Positions 35,041 through 43,538 of a stretch of DNA of 64,000 nucleotides are shown piece by piece. Positions within the stretch are counted from its first letter, which is position 1. Each line of letters begins with the position of its first letter. Under the pieces are notes generated by a model, which searched no databases, was not told the origin of the DNA, and saw nothing but the letters and a program-made list of their open reading frames with translations. The position numbers and the translations under genes are program-made. Origin of the DNA: RPQJ01 sp044226195 (lineage in GTDB: Bacteria > Pseudomonadota > Gammaproteobacteria > Steroidobacterales > Steroidobacteraceae); NCBI GenBank assembly GCA_044226195.1, contig JBGAHO010000021.1:1-64000 (forward strand), read 5' to 3'.

Positions 35041-35919
35041 ATGCACCGCTTCAAGACCTGGCAGCTGTTCGCCGCCTGCGTGCTCGTCTGGGGCACGACG
35101 TGGTTCGCCATCACGTTCCAGGTGGGGCGCATGGACCCCGAGCTGGCGGTGGCCCTCCGCTTCCTGCTGGCCGGCTGTGCGGTGCTGGTGCTGAGCGCGT
35201 TTCGCGGCGAGCGCCTGCGCTTTCCCGCGGCGGAGCACGGCCGCCTCGCGCTGCAGGGCTGCTTCATGTACGGCGTCTCGTACCTGTGCGTGTACCACGC
35301 AGAGCGGCACGTCGTGTCGGGGCTCGTCGCCGTCGGCTACTCCGCCTCGCCGCTGATCACCGGCCTCGGCGCGCACTGGTTCTTCCGCCAGTCGATGACG
35401 CCTCGCTTCGTGTTCGGCGGGCTGCTCGGCCTCGCCGGCGTCGCGATGATCTTCTGGCCCGAGTTCGGCCGCGCGGTCGGTGATCGCGAGACGGCACTCG
35501 GGGCCGCCTTCACGGTCGGCGCCGTGCTGCTCTCCGCCGTCGGCAGCCTCGTCGCCAGCCGCAATCGCCTGCACGGCCTGCCGTTCTGGCCCTCGCTCGG
35601 GTACGGCATGATCTACGGTGCGCTCGTCGCGCTGCTCGCGGCACTCGTGCAGGGCGATGCGTTCGCGCTGCCGGCCGCGCCCTCGTTCTGGCTGGCGCTG
35701 CTGTATCTCGCGCTTGCCGGCTCGGTGATCACGTTCGCGTGCTTCCTGACCCTGCAGGAACGCGTCGGCCCCGGACGCACCGCCGTGGTCGGCGTGATGA
35801 CGCCGCTGCTCGCGCTCGTCGTCTCCATGCTCTTCGAGGGCTTCCACCCCGACCTGCTCACCTTCGTGGGCGCCGCGCTCGCGGTGAGCGGCAACGTGCT
35901 GATGCTCCAGCGCGCCTGA
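35041..35919 (+). CDS. EamA/DMT family transporter
   Basis: 292-residue inner-membrane permease with ten predicted helices. The first EamA half begins FAACVLVWGTTWFAITFQVG; the second ends VVGVMTPLLALVVSMLFEG. Family members export metabolites; no substrate is inferred. The ATG at 35041 comes directly after the REP-like stem, so GAGG within the right arm (35023-35026) or AGG at 35036-35038 must serve as ribosome-binding site. This is an unusual leader. It is not close in sequence order to the EamA gene at 7451. Confidence 0.88.
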   Translation: MHRFKTWQLFAACVLVWGTTWFAITFQVGRMDPELAVALRFLLAGCAVLVLSAFRGERLRFPAAEHGRLALQGCFMYGVSYLCVYHAERHVVSGLVAVGYSASPLITGLGAHWFFRQSMTPRFVFGGLLGLAGVAMIFWPEFGRAVGDRETALGAAFTVGAVLLSAVGSLVASRNRLHGLPFWPSLGYGMIYGALVALLAALVQGDAFALPAAPSFWLALLYLALAGSVITFACFLTLQERVGPGRTAVVGVMTPLLALVVSMLFEGFHPDLLTFVGAALAVSGNVLMLQRA

Positions 35920-36073
35920 GATCGCGAATGGGTCGCTGACGCGTTCTCGCCGTCGGACATCACCGACAGCGCGGCCTCTGGAATCGGTTTACGCTCGAAG
36001 TCGACCGCCTGGGCTCGCGGTCCGCAACGCTGCGGCCGCCGCCCGCGATCGTCCGTTCCTTCTGGAGTGCCCC

Positions 36074-36649
36074 ATGTCTATCGTTCTGCCCCCCCTGCCG
36101 TACGCGCGCGACGCCCTGGCGCCGCACATCTCAGCCGAGACCCTCGACTTCCACTACGGCAAGCATCACCAGGCGTACGTCAACAACCTCAACGGCCTGA
36201 TCGCGGGCACGGAGTTCGCGAAGGCCTCGCTCGAGGAGATCGTGCGCCGCTCGAGCGGCCCGCTGTTCAACAATGCGGCACAGGTGTGGAACCACACCTT
36301 CTACTGGGAGAGCCTGGCGCCGTCGAGCGGTGCGCCCACCGGCCGACTGGCCGAGGCGCTCACGGCGACGTTCGGCTCCCTCGACGGATTCCGCGCCGCC
36401 TTCAACAAGGTGGCGGTGGGAACGTTCGGCTCCGGCTGGGCCTGGCTGGTGCAGAAGCCGGACGGACGAATCGCGATCGTCAGCACCAGCAATGCGGCCA
36501 CGCCGCTCACCGGCGAAGACCGTCCGCTGCTCACCTGCGACGTCTGGGAACACGCGTACTACATCGACTACCGCAATGCGCGGCAGGCGTATCTCGACGC
36601 GTACTGGAAGGTCGTGAACTGGGCGGCGGTGGCTTCGCGCATGAAGTAA
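36074..36649 (+). CDS. sodB: Superoxide dismutase, Fe/Mn family
   Basis: Converts superoxide to H2O2 and O2 in the cytoplasm. The 191-residue length fits SodB. Metal ligands: H27 (DFHYGKHHQAYV), H74 (NHTFYW), D156 and H160 (CDVWEHAYYIDY). The signature DVWEHAYY is intact. Features such as FNNAAQVWNHTFYWESL are as in the iron type; metal choice cannot be proven by sequence. TCTGGAG provides a ribosome-binding site 9 bases upstream. The 154-base leader (35920-36073) shows no clear operator. Confidence 0.95.
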   Translation: MSIVLPPLPYARDALAPHISAETLDFHYGKHHQAYVNNLNGLIAGTEFAKASLEEIVRRSSGPLFNNAAQVWNHTFYWESLAPSSGAPTGRLAEALTATFGSLDGFRAAFNKVAVGTFGSGWAWLVQKPDGRIAIVSTSNAATPLTGEDRPLLTCDVWEHAYYIDYRNARQAYLDAYWKVVNWAAVASRMK

Positions 36650-36694
36650 CGCAGCACCCGGGCTTCCCCCCAGCCCGCACGGGAGGATCCGTTC

Positions 36695-37108
36695 ATGACC
36701 TTTGCTCCGACGCATGAACCGCACCCACCGGTCTGGGAACAGGACATCCGCCAGCGCGAGGAGGCCCTGCGCCTCGCGTTCCTGGCGGCGAACGTCCCGG
36801 CACTCGACGAACTGCTCGCCGAGCGTTTCGTGGTGAACTCGCCGCTGCAGTCGGTGCTCGACAAGCGCCACCTGCTCGAGCTGCTGAGGGCGGCGCGCAT
36901 CCGCCACGAGAGCTACGAGGTCGTCATCGAGTGCGTCGAGCGGCACGGGGACGCCGTGGTGGTGATGGGCCGCGACCGGGTGACCGACCCGCCCGACGGC
37001 GTCCTGTCGCACCGGCGGTTCACCAACGTGTGGTCGCACGAGGACGGCATCTGGCGCACGATCGCGCGCCACGCGCACGTCATCTCGCGCGAGCCGCCCG
37101 GGAGCTAG
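36695..37108 (+). CDS. NTF2-like / DUF4440 family protein
   Basis: 137-residue cytoplasmic alpha+beta cone protein of the NTF2-like superfamily: an N-terminal helix pair REEALRLAFLAANVPALDEL, then LLAERFVVNSP, then the beta sheet ending HRRFTNVWSHEDGIWRTIAR. Members are enzymes or ligand-binding proteins; here no catalytic residues can be assigned. It is 45 bases after sodB on the same strand, with GGGAGG (36680-36685) before the ATG, so it may be co-transcribed with sodB. Confidence 0.8.
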   Translation: MTFAPTHEPHPPVWEQDIRQREEALRLAFLAANVPALDELLAERFVVNSPLQSVLDKRHLLELLRAARIRHESYEVVIECVERHGDAVVVMGRDRVTDPPDGVLSHRRFTNVWSHEDGIWRTIARHAHVISREPPGS

Positions 37109-37117
37109 GCGCGTGCG

Positions 37118-38290
37118 TCAGCGTCGCCGCGTGGTCGCCGGGGTCGAAGCCCCCGGCATCCACCGCGCGACGACGTAGGCTGCGCCGAGGGCGATCAGCA
37201 CGTCGACCCAGCCGAAGGCCGGGGCGCTCGCGCCGAGCTGCACCAGCGTCAGCAGCAGGACGAACAGGAACATGATGCCCGCGGCCACGTGCGGCACGAG
37301 CCCCGCGCTCGCGAGCAGCCAGCCGAGGGCCACGTAGCTGAACGCCTTGCCCGCGAGCTGCGGTGCCGGTGGCGGGTTGCGGGCGATGAACTCGCTGAAC
37401 GCGGGCAGGTCGGTCACGACGTGCGCGGACCCCGCGAGCAACGGGCCCAGCGCGATCCACGCGAGCCAACCCGCGAGGGTGACGGCGACGAGCGCGGCCC
37501 GCGCGCCGTCCTCCAGGCGATTCAGCACGACCAGCACCGGCAGCAGCAGCGCGATGCCGGCGACTTCCGCGGTCACGAGCGTGTTGCCCGCGGTGAACGT
37601 GCGGCCGACCAGCACGGTGGCGATCACGATCAGGAACAGGTCGACCGCGCGCTGCTTGCGCGCCAGGGCGAACACCGCCTGCGCCACGACCAGCCAGCCG
37701 AGCGTGTACGCGAGCAGCTCCGCCAGCTCGAGCTTCGGCGAGAAGAGCGGGCGCACGGCGCGCTTCAGCTGCCGCAGGCCCGGGTCGGGAATCAGCGGCC
37801 ACAGCCGCGCGACCAGCCACAGCACGAGGATGGTCAGCACGACCGCGCCGGAGCGCCCGCGTGCGCCCGACTGCGGCGCCATGCGCGCGCCGAACACGTT
37901 CCAGGCCGAGCCGAGCACGGCGCCGATGAGCGTGCCGAGCGTGTTCAGCGAGAGATCCGACAGGCTGGTCACGCGCGACGGCACGGATGCCTGCAGCAGT
38001 TCCATGCTGCACGAGAGCGCCGCCCCGAGCAGCGTGGTGACGACGAGCGCCGCGACGCGCGAAATACGACCCTCGATCAGCAGCATCGCGCAGAAGCCGA
38101 GCGGCGCGTACAGCAGGACGTTGCTGAACATCTCCGTGCGCCCCGCGCGCACCCACGTAAGCAGGTGCACTGCGTGCAGCATGGTCGGCCCGTGCGGGTC
38201 GAAGCGGAACGGGAACAGCGAGACGTAGACGATCAGCCCGACGAAGACGGCGAGCAGCAGCGGCGCGGCGAAGTGCGAGCGACTCGCCAT
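37118..38290 (-). CDS. VanZ family membrane protein
   Basis: 390 residues, strongly hydrophobic with about ten segments. The N-terminal half contains the VanZ pattern: YVSLFPFRFDPHGP, SNVLLYAPLGFCAMLL, SMELLQASVPSRVTSLSDLS and NTLGTLIGAVLG. The C-terminal half has extra helices. VanZ-like proteins are of unknown general function (teicoplanin resistance for the founder). It starts 4 bases before the ctaB stop side and is last in the surf1-SCO-ctaA-ctaB block. An association with oxidase biogenesis is only by position. Confidence 0.85.
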   Translation of the reverse strand: MASRSHFAAPLLLAVFVGLIVYVSLFPFRFDPHGPTMLHAVHLLTWVRAGRTEMFSNVLLYAPLGFCAMLLIEGRISRVAALVVTTLLGAALSCSMELLQASVPSRVTSLSDLSLNTLGTLIGAVLGSAWNVFGARMAPQSGARGRSGAVVLTILVLWLVARLWPLIPDPGLRQLKRAVRPLFSPKLELAELLAYTLGWLVVAQAVFALARKQRAVDLFLIVIATVLVGRTFTAGNTLVTAEVAGIALLLPVLVVLNRLEDGARAALVAVTLAGWLAWIALGPLLAGSAHVVTDLPAFSEFIARNPPPAPQLAGKAFSYVALGWLLASAGLVPHVAAGIMFLFVLLLTLVQLGASAPAFGWVDVLIALGAAYVVARWMPGASTPATTRRR

Positions 38291-38294
38291 GCCG

Positions 38295-39203
38295 TCAGAA
38301 CCGCAGGTTCACGTAGTGGTCGACCAGCAGGGCCGCGAACAGCACCATCAGGTAGGTGATCGAGTACCGGAACACCGTCATCGGCAGGTGGCCGGGGGCG
38401 TTCGGGCGCCGCAGCTGGATCGCGTAGCGGATGAACACCCCGCCGAGCGCGCTCGCGACCACGAGATAGACGAGGCCGCTCATGCCCGTGAGGTACGGCA
38501 GCAGCGTGGCGATGATCAGCAGGATCGTGTACAGCAGGATGTGCAGTCGCGTGAATGCGATGCCGTAGGCCACCGGCAGCATCGGGATGCCGGCCCGCGC
38601 ATAGTCGTCGCGGCGCGCGATCGCCAGGGCCCAGAAGTGCGGCGGCGTCCACGCGAAGATGATCAGGAACAGCAGCAGCGCGTACGGATCGACGTGGCCG
38701 GTGATCGCGGTCCAGCCGAGCACCGGCGGCGCGGCACCGGCGGCCCCGCCGATCACGATGTTCTGCGGCGTGACGTGCTTGAGCCACACTGTGTAGAGCA
38801 CCGCGTAGCCGATCAGCGAGAGGAACGTCAGCACCGCGGTCAGCGGGTTGACGAGCAGCCACAGCAGCAGCATCGACAGCACGCCGACCGCCGCCGCATA
38901 GGTGAGCGCCTGGCGCGCGTTCAGGTGACCGGTCGGGATCGGCCGGCTCATGGTGCGCGCCATCTTCTCGTCGAAGCGCCGGTCGACGACGTGGTTGATG
39001 GCCGCCGCGCTGGTGGCGGCGAGACCGATGCCGAGCGATCCCCAGGCGAAAGCATCGAGCGGCGGCAGGCCCGGCACCGCGAGGAACATGCCGACGATCG
39101 CCGTGAAGACGATCAGCGCCACGACCTTCGGCTTGCCGATCTCGTAGTAGTCCCGCCACGTGGCGGGACCGGGAGCGGCATCTTGGGCAGGTGAGTACGG
39201 CAC
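38295..39203 (-). CDS. ctaB: Protoheme IX farnesyltransferase
   Basis: Converts heme B to heme O for the aa3 oxidase, 302 residues with about nine helices. The two Asp-rich prenyl-binding motifs are NHVVDRRFDEKMARTM (about 70-85, N-x3-D-x2-x-D) and the ARRDDYARAGIPM region (about 207), typical of CtaB. The upstream gene is ctaA (42 bases away), which makes heme A from heme O. ATG start at 39203. Confidence 0.95.
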   Translation of the reverse strand: MPYSPAQDAAPGPATWRDYYEIGKPKVVALIVFTAIVGMFLAVPGLPPLDAFAWGSLGIGLAATSAAAINHVVDRRFDEKMARTMSRPIPTGHLNARQALTYAAAVGVLSMLLLWLLVNPLTAVLTFLSLIGYAVLYTVWLKHVTPQNIVIGGAAGAAPPVLGWTAITGHVDPYALLLFLIIFAWTPPHFWALAIARRDDYARAGIPMLPVAYGIAFTRLHILLYTILLIIATLLPYLTGMSGLVYLVVASALGGVFIRYAIQLRRPNAPGHLPMTVFRYSITYLMVLFAALLVDHYVNLRF

Positions 39204-39245
39204 GCTCGCGGCCTGCGACTGGCGGGGGCTCGATTCTACCGGAGC

Positions 39246-40256
39246 TCAGAGGCTGCGTTCGGGCGGCCAGAGGAACCGCAGCAGCGCGACGGTCGACAGC
39301 AGCAGCAGCGCCGCCACGGCGTTGTGCGCGGTGGCGAGCGGCAGCGGGAAGGTCTCGAGGACCATCACCGGGCCGAGAATCAATTGCGTGACCAGTGCGG
39401 CTGCCACCGCGGCGCCCGCCATGCGTACCGCGCGCGAGCTGGCGCGCCGGATCGCCCGGAAGGCGGTGAAGCCGAGCACGAGTGCCGTGACCAGCGCGCC
39501 GAGCCGGTGCGTCACGTGGATCGCCACGCGGGCGGGCGCATCGAGCACGCCGCCTTCGTAGTCGATGCCGAGGCCGCGCCACAGCACGAACGCATCGCGG
39601 AAGTCCATGTCCGGCCAGAACGAGCGCTGGCAGGTCGGGAAGTCCGGGCAAGCGACCGCCGAGTAGTTGGTGCTCACCCAGCCGCCGAGCAGGATCTGCA
39701 TCGCCAGCACGCCGAGCGCGATCACCGCGAGCCGGCGCAGTCCCGCCTCTGCCGCGGGTCGCGTGGTGCGCGTCGGGTGCAGGGCCAGCCACCACAGCAG
39801 CGACATCGTGCTGAGGCCGCCCACGAGGTGGGCGGTGACGATCAGCGGCTTCAGCAGCAGCGTGACCGTCCACATCCCGAGCAGTCCCTGGAAGATCACG
39901 AGGCCGACGAGTGCGAGCGGCAGTGCGGTCGGCTGGCGCGGGTCCTTGCGGTTGCGCCAGGCGAGAAAGGCCAGCGCGAGGATCACGAGCCCGAGGCTGG
40001 ACGCGAGATAGCGGTGCAGCATCTCCTTCCAGGCCTTGCCGACTTCGAGTGGCCGGTCGGGATAGGCGGCGTTCACGCTGTCCGCGTTCTGCGCGGCGCC
40101 CGCCGGCGTCAGGTGGCCGTAGCAACCCGGCCAGTCCGGACAGCCGAGGCCCGCGTGATTGAGGCGCACGTATGCGCCGAGCACGACGACGCAGAAAGCG
40201 AGGAAGGCGCCCAGCAGGGCGAGGCGCCGGAACCCGGTGAGTCCCATGGCGGTCAT
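39246..40256 (-). CDS. ctaA: Heme A synthase (COX15/CtaA)
   Basis: Oxidises the C8 methyl of heme O to a formyl group. 336 residues with eight predicted helices. It has conserved His segments YVRLNHAGLGCPDWPGC (about 28-44), LHRYLASSLGL, TAHLVGGLSTMSLLWW and IHVTHRLGALVTALVLG. The CPDWPGC and ACPDFPTC loops hold Cys pairs characteristic of the family. ATG 40256 overlaps the stop of the SCO-like gene by four bases (ATGA), so the two are coupled. Confidence 0.95.
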   Translation of the reverse strand: MTAMGLTGFRRLALLGAFLAFCVVVLGAYVRLNHAGLGCPDWPGCYGHLTPAGAAQNADSVNAAYPDRPLEVGKAWKEMLHRYLASSLGLVILALAFLAWRNRKDPRQPTALPLALVGLVIFQGLLGMWTVTLLLKPLIVTAHLVGGLSTMSLLWWLALHPTRTTRPAAEAGLRRLAVIALGVLAMQILLGGWVSTNYSAVACPDFPTCQRSFWPDMDFRDAFVLWRGLGIDYEGGVLDAPARVAIHVTHRLGALVTALVLGFTAFRAIRRASSRAVRMAGAAVAAALVTQLILGPVMVLETFPLPLATAHNAVAALLLLSTVALLRFLWPPERSL

Positions 40257-40870
40257 CCGATGTGTGAGAGGCGCAGCAACTTGCGGATGTCCGTCAGCAG
40301 CGCCTTGTCGGGTGCCTGCCGCGGATAACTCATCATCAGGTTGCCGAGCGGGTCGACGAGGTAGAGGCGACCGGCCCCCCGGGGCGCATCTGCGTAGGTC
40401 GGGAACGTGGCGAGCAGGGCGGCCGCGCCGGGGCCCTCGAGCTTCGCCACCAGCAGGTCCGGGTGTTCGGCGGCGAGGTAGCGCGCGTCACAGCAGCGGT
40501 CCGTCACCAGGAACACGCGCTGCACGCGGTCCATGTCCTTGTTGAGCGCGATGCGCGTCTGGCGCGAGAGATAGAGCGCCTTGCGGCAGTCGGGGCCGCA
40601 GGCGCCGTCGCTCACGTACAGCATGGTCCACCTGCCGCGCAGGAACTGGTCCCCGGTCGGCGTGCCGTCGATCTGCGGCAGCGACACGGCGGGCAGGGGG
40701 CGCGCCGGGTCGATGATCTCGCCCTGGTTGGTGCTGCCGGCCGGACGCCAGTGCGAGGGCCCGTAATAGAGCCAGAAGGCGACGAAGAGCGGCACGAAGA
40801 ACAGCGCGGCGAGCAGCAGGAGCTGCCGGCGGCCGCGGCGCACGGCGGAGGGATCCGGGGTCGTGGTCAT
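40253..40870 (-). CDS. SCO/thioredoxin-like cytochrome oxidase-associated membrane protein
   Basis: 205 residues with one N-terminal transmembrane helix (about 16-37) and a periplasmic thioredoxin-like domain. The C91-x3-C95 pair (GACGPDCRKAL) is at the position of the SCO copper/redox motif; a further vicinal CC occurs in DRCCDARY (about 121-128). There is no obvious partner His as in canonical Sco1 copper sites, so a thiol-redox role in CuA assembly is as likely as copper delivery. It overlaps surf1 and ctaA by four bases each (ATGA), which puts it firmly in the oxidase-assembly operon. Confidence 0.8.
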   Translation of the reverse strand: MTTTPDPSAVRRGRRQLLLLAALFFVPLFVAFWLYYGPSHWRPAGSTNQGEIIDPARPLPAVSLPQIDGTPTGDQFLRGRWTMLYVSDGACGPDCRKALYLSRQTRIALNKDMDRVQRVFLVTDRCCDARYLAAEHPDLLVAKLEGPGAAALLATFPTYADAPRGAGRLYLVDPLGNLMMSYPRQAPDKALLTDIRKLLRLSHIG

Positions 40871-41619
40871 GGACGGCTCGATTCCGATGCAGGGTCGCGC
40901 TCGAGGCTCAGCGCGATGAAGGCGACCAGCGCGGCCACGGCCAGCGCCAGCCATTGCAGAGCGTAGCCGAGGTGACGCTCCGGCGGAAACTCGAGCGCCG
41001 GTCGCCAGACGCGCTCGTAGCCGTCGGGCTGGTCGGCGTCGAGCAGCAGGATGCGCGCCTCGACCGGCTGGCCGAGCGCCCGCTCGAGGTCCGTCGCCGT
41101 GGGGAACAGCAGCACGCGCGGCCACTGCGCGTCCCCCGGCGTGTCGGCGGCACCGACCCGGATGCCGGGCACGGGCAGCGTGTCGAGCCGACCGGCGAGC
41201 GTTCGCGGTTCGGCGTCGACCGCGACGTCGGGCAACTGCGCGCGACTCAGGCCGAGCGGTACCCAGCCCCGGTCCACCAGCAGCAGCCGGCCGCCGCCCT
41301 CGCGCAGCAACGGCGTCAGCACGCGATAGCCCGCGCTGCCCGTGCTCGAGGGCATGTTGTCGATCAGGACCTGGTGCGCCGGGTCGTACCGCCCGCGCAC
41401 GGAGACGTGGCGATAGCGCGGCAGGGCATCGACGCTGCCGCCGTCGAGCACGGTGCTGCTCGCGAGTCCGCGGTCGAAGGCGTCGATCAGCGCCTGCTTC
41501 TCGCGGGCGCGGCCGAGCTGCCAGTGCGCGAGCGAGAGCGCGGCCGCGATCACCGCGCCGGCCGCGAGCACGCCCCACCACCGTGGCGCGAATGTGCGAT
41601 TGCCGATCCGGACCCTCAT
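40867..41619 (-). CDS. SURF1 family cytochrome oxidase assembly protein
   Basis: 250 residues with the SURF1 topology: N-terminal helix (about 13-31), a periplasmic domain, and a C-terminal helix (about 218-240). Signatures are the GRYDPAHQVLIDNMP-like N-terminal domain, GYRVLTPLL, LVDRGWVPLG and RHLGYALQWLALAVAALVAF (NHLxYAxQWF equivalent). Bacterial Surf1 delivers heme a to CtaD. It is first of the surf1-SCO-ctaA-ctaB-vanZ operon and divergent from DUF2909 by 34 bases. Confidence 0.93.
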   Translation of the reverse strand: MRVRIGNRTFAPRWWGVLAAGAVIAAALSLAHWQLGRAREKQALIDAFDRGLASSTVLDGGSVDALPRYRHVSVRGRYDPAHQVLIDNMPSSTGSAGYRVLTPLLREGGGRLLLVDRGWVPLGLSRAQLPDVAVDAEPRTLAGRLDTLPVPGIRVGAADTPGDAQWPRVLLFPTATDLERALGQPVEARILLLDADQPDGYERVWRPALEFPPERHLGYALQWLALAVAALVAFIALSLERDPASESSRP

Positions 41620-41653
41620 TTATACTGTCCGCCCCGCCGTCGACCGCCGTCCC

Positions 41654-41860
41654 ATGATCAAGCTGCTCATCCTGCTCACCCTCGCCGCGATCGTCGCGAG
41701 CCTGTTCTCGGGACTGTTCCACCTGGTCCAGGACGAGGGTAACTCCAAGCGCATGGTCAATGCGCTCACGGTGCGCATCGCCCTCTCCGTCCTGCTGTTC
41801 ATCCTGCTGTTCGTGGCCTGGCGGGGCGGCCTGATCGAGCCGCACCACCTCGGCAAGTAG
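41654..41860 (+). CDS. DUF2909 twin transmembrane small protein
   Basis: 68 residues with two membrane helices (about 4-24 and 42-60) and the conserved NSKRMVNALTVRIALS stretch between them. DUF2909 genes commonly sit between ctaE and surf1 in cytochrome oxidase loci; function unknown. ATG start 41654. It is divergent from surf1 and convergent with ctaE, with a hairpin terminator between. Confidence 0.88.
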   Translation: MIKLLILLTLAAIVASLFSGLFHLVQDEGNSKRMVNALTVRIALSVLLFILLFVAWRGGLIEPHHLGK

Positions 41861-41880
41861 CCGCGCCCGACCCCGCTAGC

Positions 41881-41909
41881 GAAGAAGGCCGGCAATGCCG
41901 GCCTTCTTC
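41881..41909. terminator. Bidirectional intrinsic terminator between DUF2909 and ctaE
   Basis: GAAGAAGGCCGGC - AAT - GCCGGCCTTCTTC is a 13-bp perfect hairpin with a purine-rich left edge and a pyrimidine-rich right edge, placed between convergent stops. A second hairpin CGCCGGC-GCAGC-GCCGGCG (41922-41940) lies next to it toward ctaE. Confidence 0.75.
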
Positions 41910-41948
41910 CCTGTCGACCGTCGCCGGCGCAGCGCCGGCGGGCCCGGC

Positions 41949-42830
41949 TCAGATCCAGTAGACGAAGATGAACAGGCCGAGCCACACGACGTCGACGAAG
42001 TGCCAGTACCACGCCACGCCCTCGAAGGCGAAGTGGTGGGTCGGCGTGAAGTGGCCCTTGAGCGTACGCAGCCAGATCACCGTCAGCATGATCGCGCCGA
42101 TCGTCACGTGCAGGCCGTGGAAGCCCGTCAGCATGAAGAACGTCGAGCCGTAGACACCGCTGCCGAGCGTCAGGTTCAACTCGGTGTACGCGTGGTGATA
42201 CTCCGTCGCCTGCAGGTAGACGAACAGGAAGCCGAGCAGGAAGGTCGCCGCCAGGAAGACCTTGAGCACGCCGCGGTTGCCGGCCTTCAGCGCGTGGTGC
42301 GCGATGGTGATCGTCACGCCCGAGGTGAGCAGGATCAGCGTGTTCAGGGCCGGCAGGCCGAATGCGGGGATGGTCTCGAACGAGCCGCCCACCGCCTGCG
42401 GGCCGTTGGTCGGCCAGCCCGGCGCGTAGTCCTTCCACAGGTAGAAGTTGGTGAGGAACTTCGAGCCCTCGCCGCCGAGCCACGGCACCGACAGCGAGCG
42501 CGCGTAGTACAGCGCGCCGAAGAACGCGGCGAAGAACATCACCTCGGAGAAGATGAACCACATCATCCCCATGCGGAACGACTTGTCGACGCCCGCGTTG
42601 TAGAGGCCGCCCTCGCTCTCGCCGATCACGGTGCCGAACCAGCCGAAGAACATGTACGCGACGAGCGCGAGGCCGCCGTAGAGGATCCACGGACCGAGGT
42701 CGACGCCGTTCAGCAGCGCCGACGCGCCGAGCATGGTGATGAACAGCGAGATCGAGCCGACGATCGGCCACTTGCTGCCGTGCGGGATGTAGTACTTGCC
42801 CGCATCTTGCGTCGAATGAGCGTGAGCCAT
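41949..42830 (-). CDS. ctaE: Cytochrome c oxidase subunit III
   Basis: 293 residues from ATG 42830 with seven predicted helices. Subunit III markers: WPIVGSISLFITMLGASALL, the SEVMFFAAFFGALYYARS segment with the conserved Glu, ATFLLGFLFVYLQATEYHHA and GFHGLHVTIGAIMLTVI (the FHG-H motif). It has WYWHFVDVVWLGLFIFVYW at the C-terminus. It stabilises the proton-pumping core. It is last of the DUF2244-ctaC-ctaD-small ORF-ctaG-ctaE series, 26 bases after ctaG. Confidence 0.96.
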   Translation of the reverse strand: MAHAHSTQDAGKYYIPHGSKWPIVGSISLFITMLGASALLNGVDLGPWILYGGLALVAYMFFGWFGTVIGESEGGLYNAGVDKSFRMGMMWFIFSEVMFFAAFFGALYYARSLSVPWLGGEGSKFLTNFYLWKDYAPGWPTNGPQAVGGSFETIPAFGLPALNTLILLTSGVTITIAHHALKAGNRGVLKVFLAATFLLGFLFVYLQATEYHHAYTELNLTLGSGVYGSTFFMLTGFHGLHVTIGAIMLTVIWLRTLKGHFTPTHHFAFEGVAWYWHFVDVVWLGLFIFVYWI

Positions 42831-42856
42831 GGACCAGCCTCTGTGTGTGAACCGGG

Positions 42857-43399
42857 TCAGCGCGCCGCGAGCTTCTGCCCGGGCACGACGTACATCGAAT
42901 AGGCGAGCGTCATGCGGTCGACGGACGCCGGCAGCGCCGGATCGACGATGAAGCGCACCGTGAACTCGCGTTCCTCCGCCGCCTTGAACGACTGCGGCGT
43001 GAAGCAGAAGCACTCGGTCTTCTGCAGGTAGCGCGACGTGGTGATCGGCGCGATGCTCGGCACCGCCTGCGCCACCACTGGCACGGTGGACCGGCTGCGG
43101 ATGCGGAACTTCGCCTCGTAAAGCCTGCCGGGCTGCAGCGTCATCTCGGGCGTCTCGGGCGTGAGCTCGAAATCGCTGCCCTCGGGCAGCAGCGACATCA
43201 TCTCGAGCCGCACGTGCCGGCCGACGCCCGCGTCCGAGGCCTGCAGCGAGGTCGGTCGGTCGTTGACCTTGATGCCCGCCGCCTCGCAGATCACCCTGTA
43301 GAGCGGCACCAGCGCGAAGCCGAACGCGAAGCTGCCCGCGACCATCAGCACGAGGCCGCGGATCAGCGAACGATCGAGCCGGGGCGCCGGGCCGCTCAC
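42857..43399 (-). CDS. ctaG: Cytochrome c oxidase assembly protein CtaG (Cox11)
   Basis: Copper chaperone for the CuB site of CtaD, 180 residues. One N-terminal helix (about 14-33), then a periplasmic Ig-like domain with the copper motif ECFCFTPQ and the upstream Cys in YRVICEAAGI. VDPALPASVDRMTLAYSMY matches the Cox11 C-terminus. The start is GTG at 43399, one base after the stop of the small upstream ORF. Confidence 0.95.
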   Translation of the reverse strand: MSGPAPRLDRSLIRGLVLMVAGSFAFGFALVPLYRVICEAAGIKVNDRPTSLQASDAGVGRHVRLEMMSLLPEGSDFELTPETPEMTLQPGRLYEAKFRIRSRSTVPVVAQAVPSIAPITTSRYLQKTECFCFTPQSFKAAEEREFTVRFIVDPALPASVDRMTLAYSMYVVPGQKLAAR

Positions 43400-43400
43400 G

Positions 43401-43526
43401 TCAGTGCTGCGCCTTCAGCACGCTCGACGCGATGAACGCGACGTAGATGCCGAGCGCCGTCAGCGCCAGGACGAAGGTCGTCCAGCGGATGCGGCGGCGC
43501 TGCTCGTCGGTCGGTCCGTTCGTCAT
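43401..43526 (-). CDS. Small membrane protein next to ctaG (cytochrome oxidase small assembly protein-like)
   Basis: A 41-residue frame beginning MTNGPTDEQRRRIRWTTFVL and ending SSVLKAQH, with one hydrophobic helix (about 16-34) after a basic cytoplasmic segment. It fills the ctaD-ctaG gap exactly: 12 bases after ctaD, one base before the ctaG GTG. Similar tiny genes in this position are known in proteobacterial oxidase loci. It is too short for most gene callers. A role in Cox11-dependent assembly is inferred from location. Confidence 0.75.
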   Translation of the reverse strand: MTNGPTDEQRRRIRWTTFVLALTALGIYVAFIASSVLKAQH

Positions 43527-43538
43527 GCGCGTGTCCAC

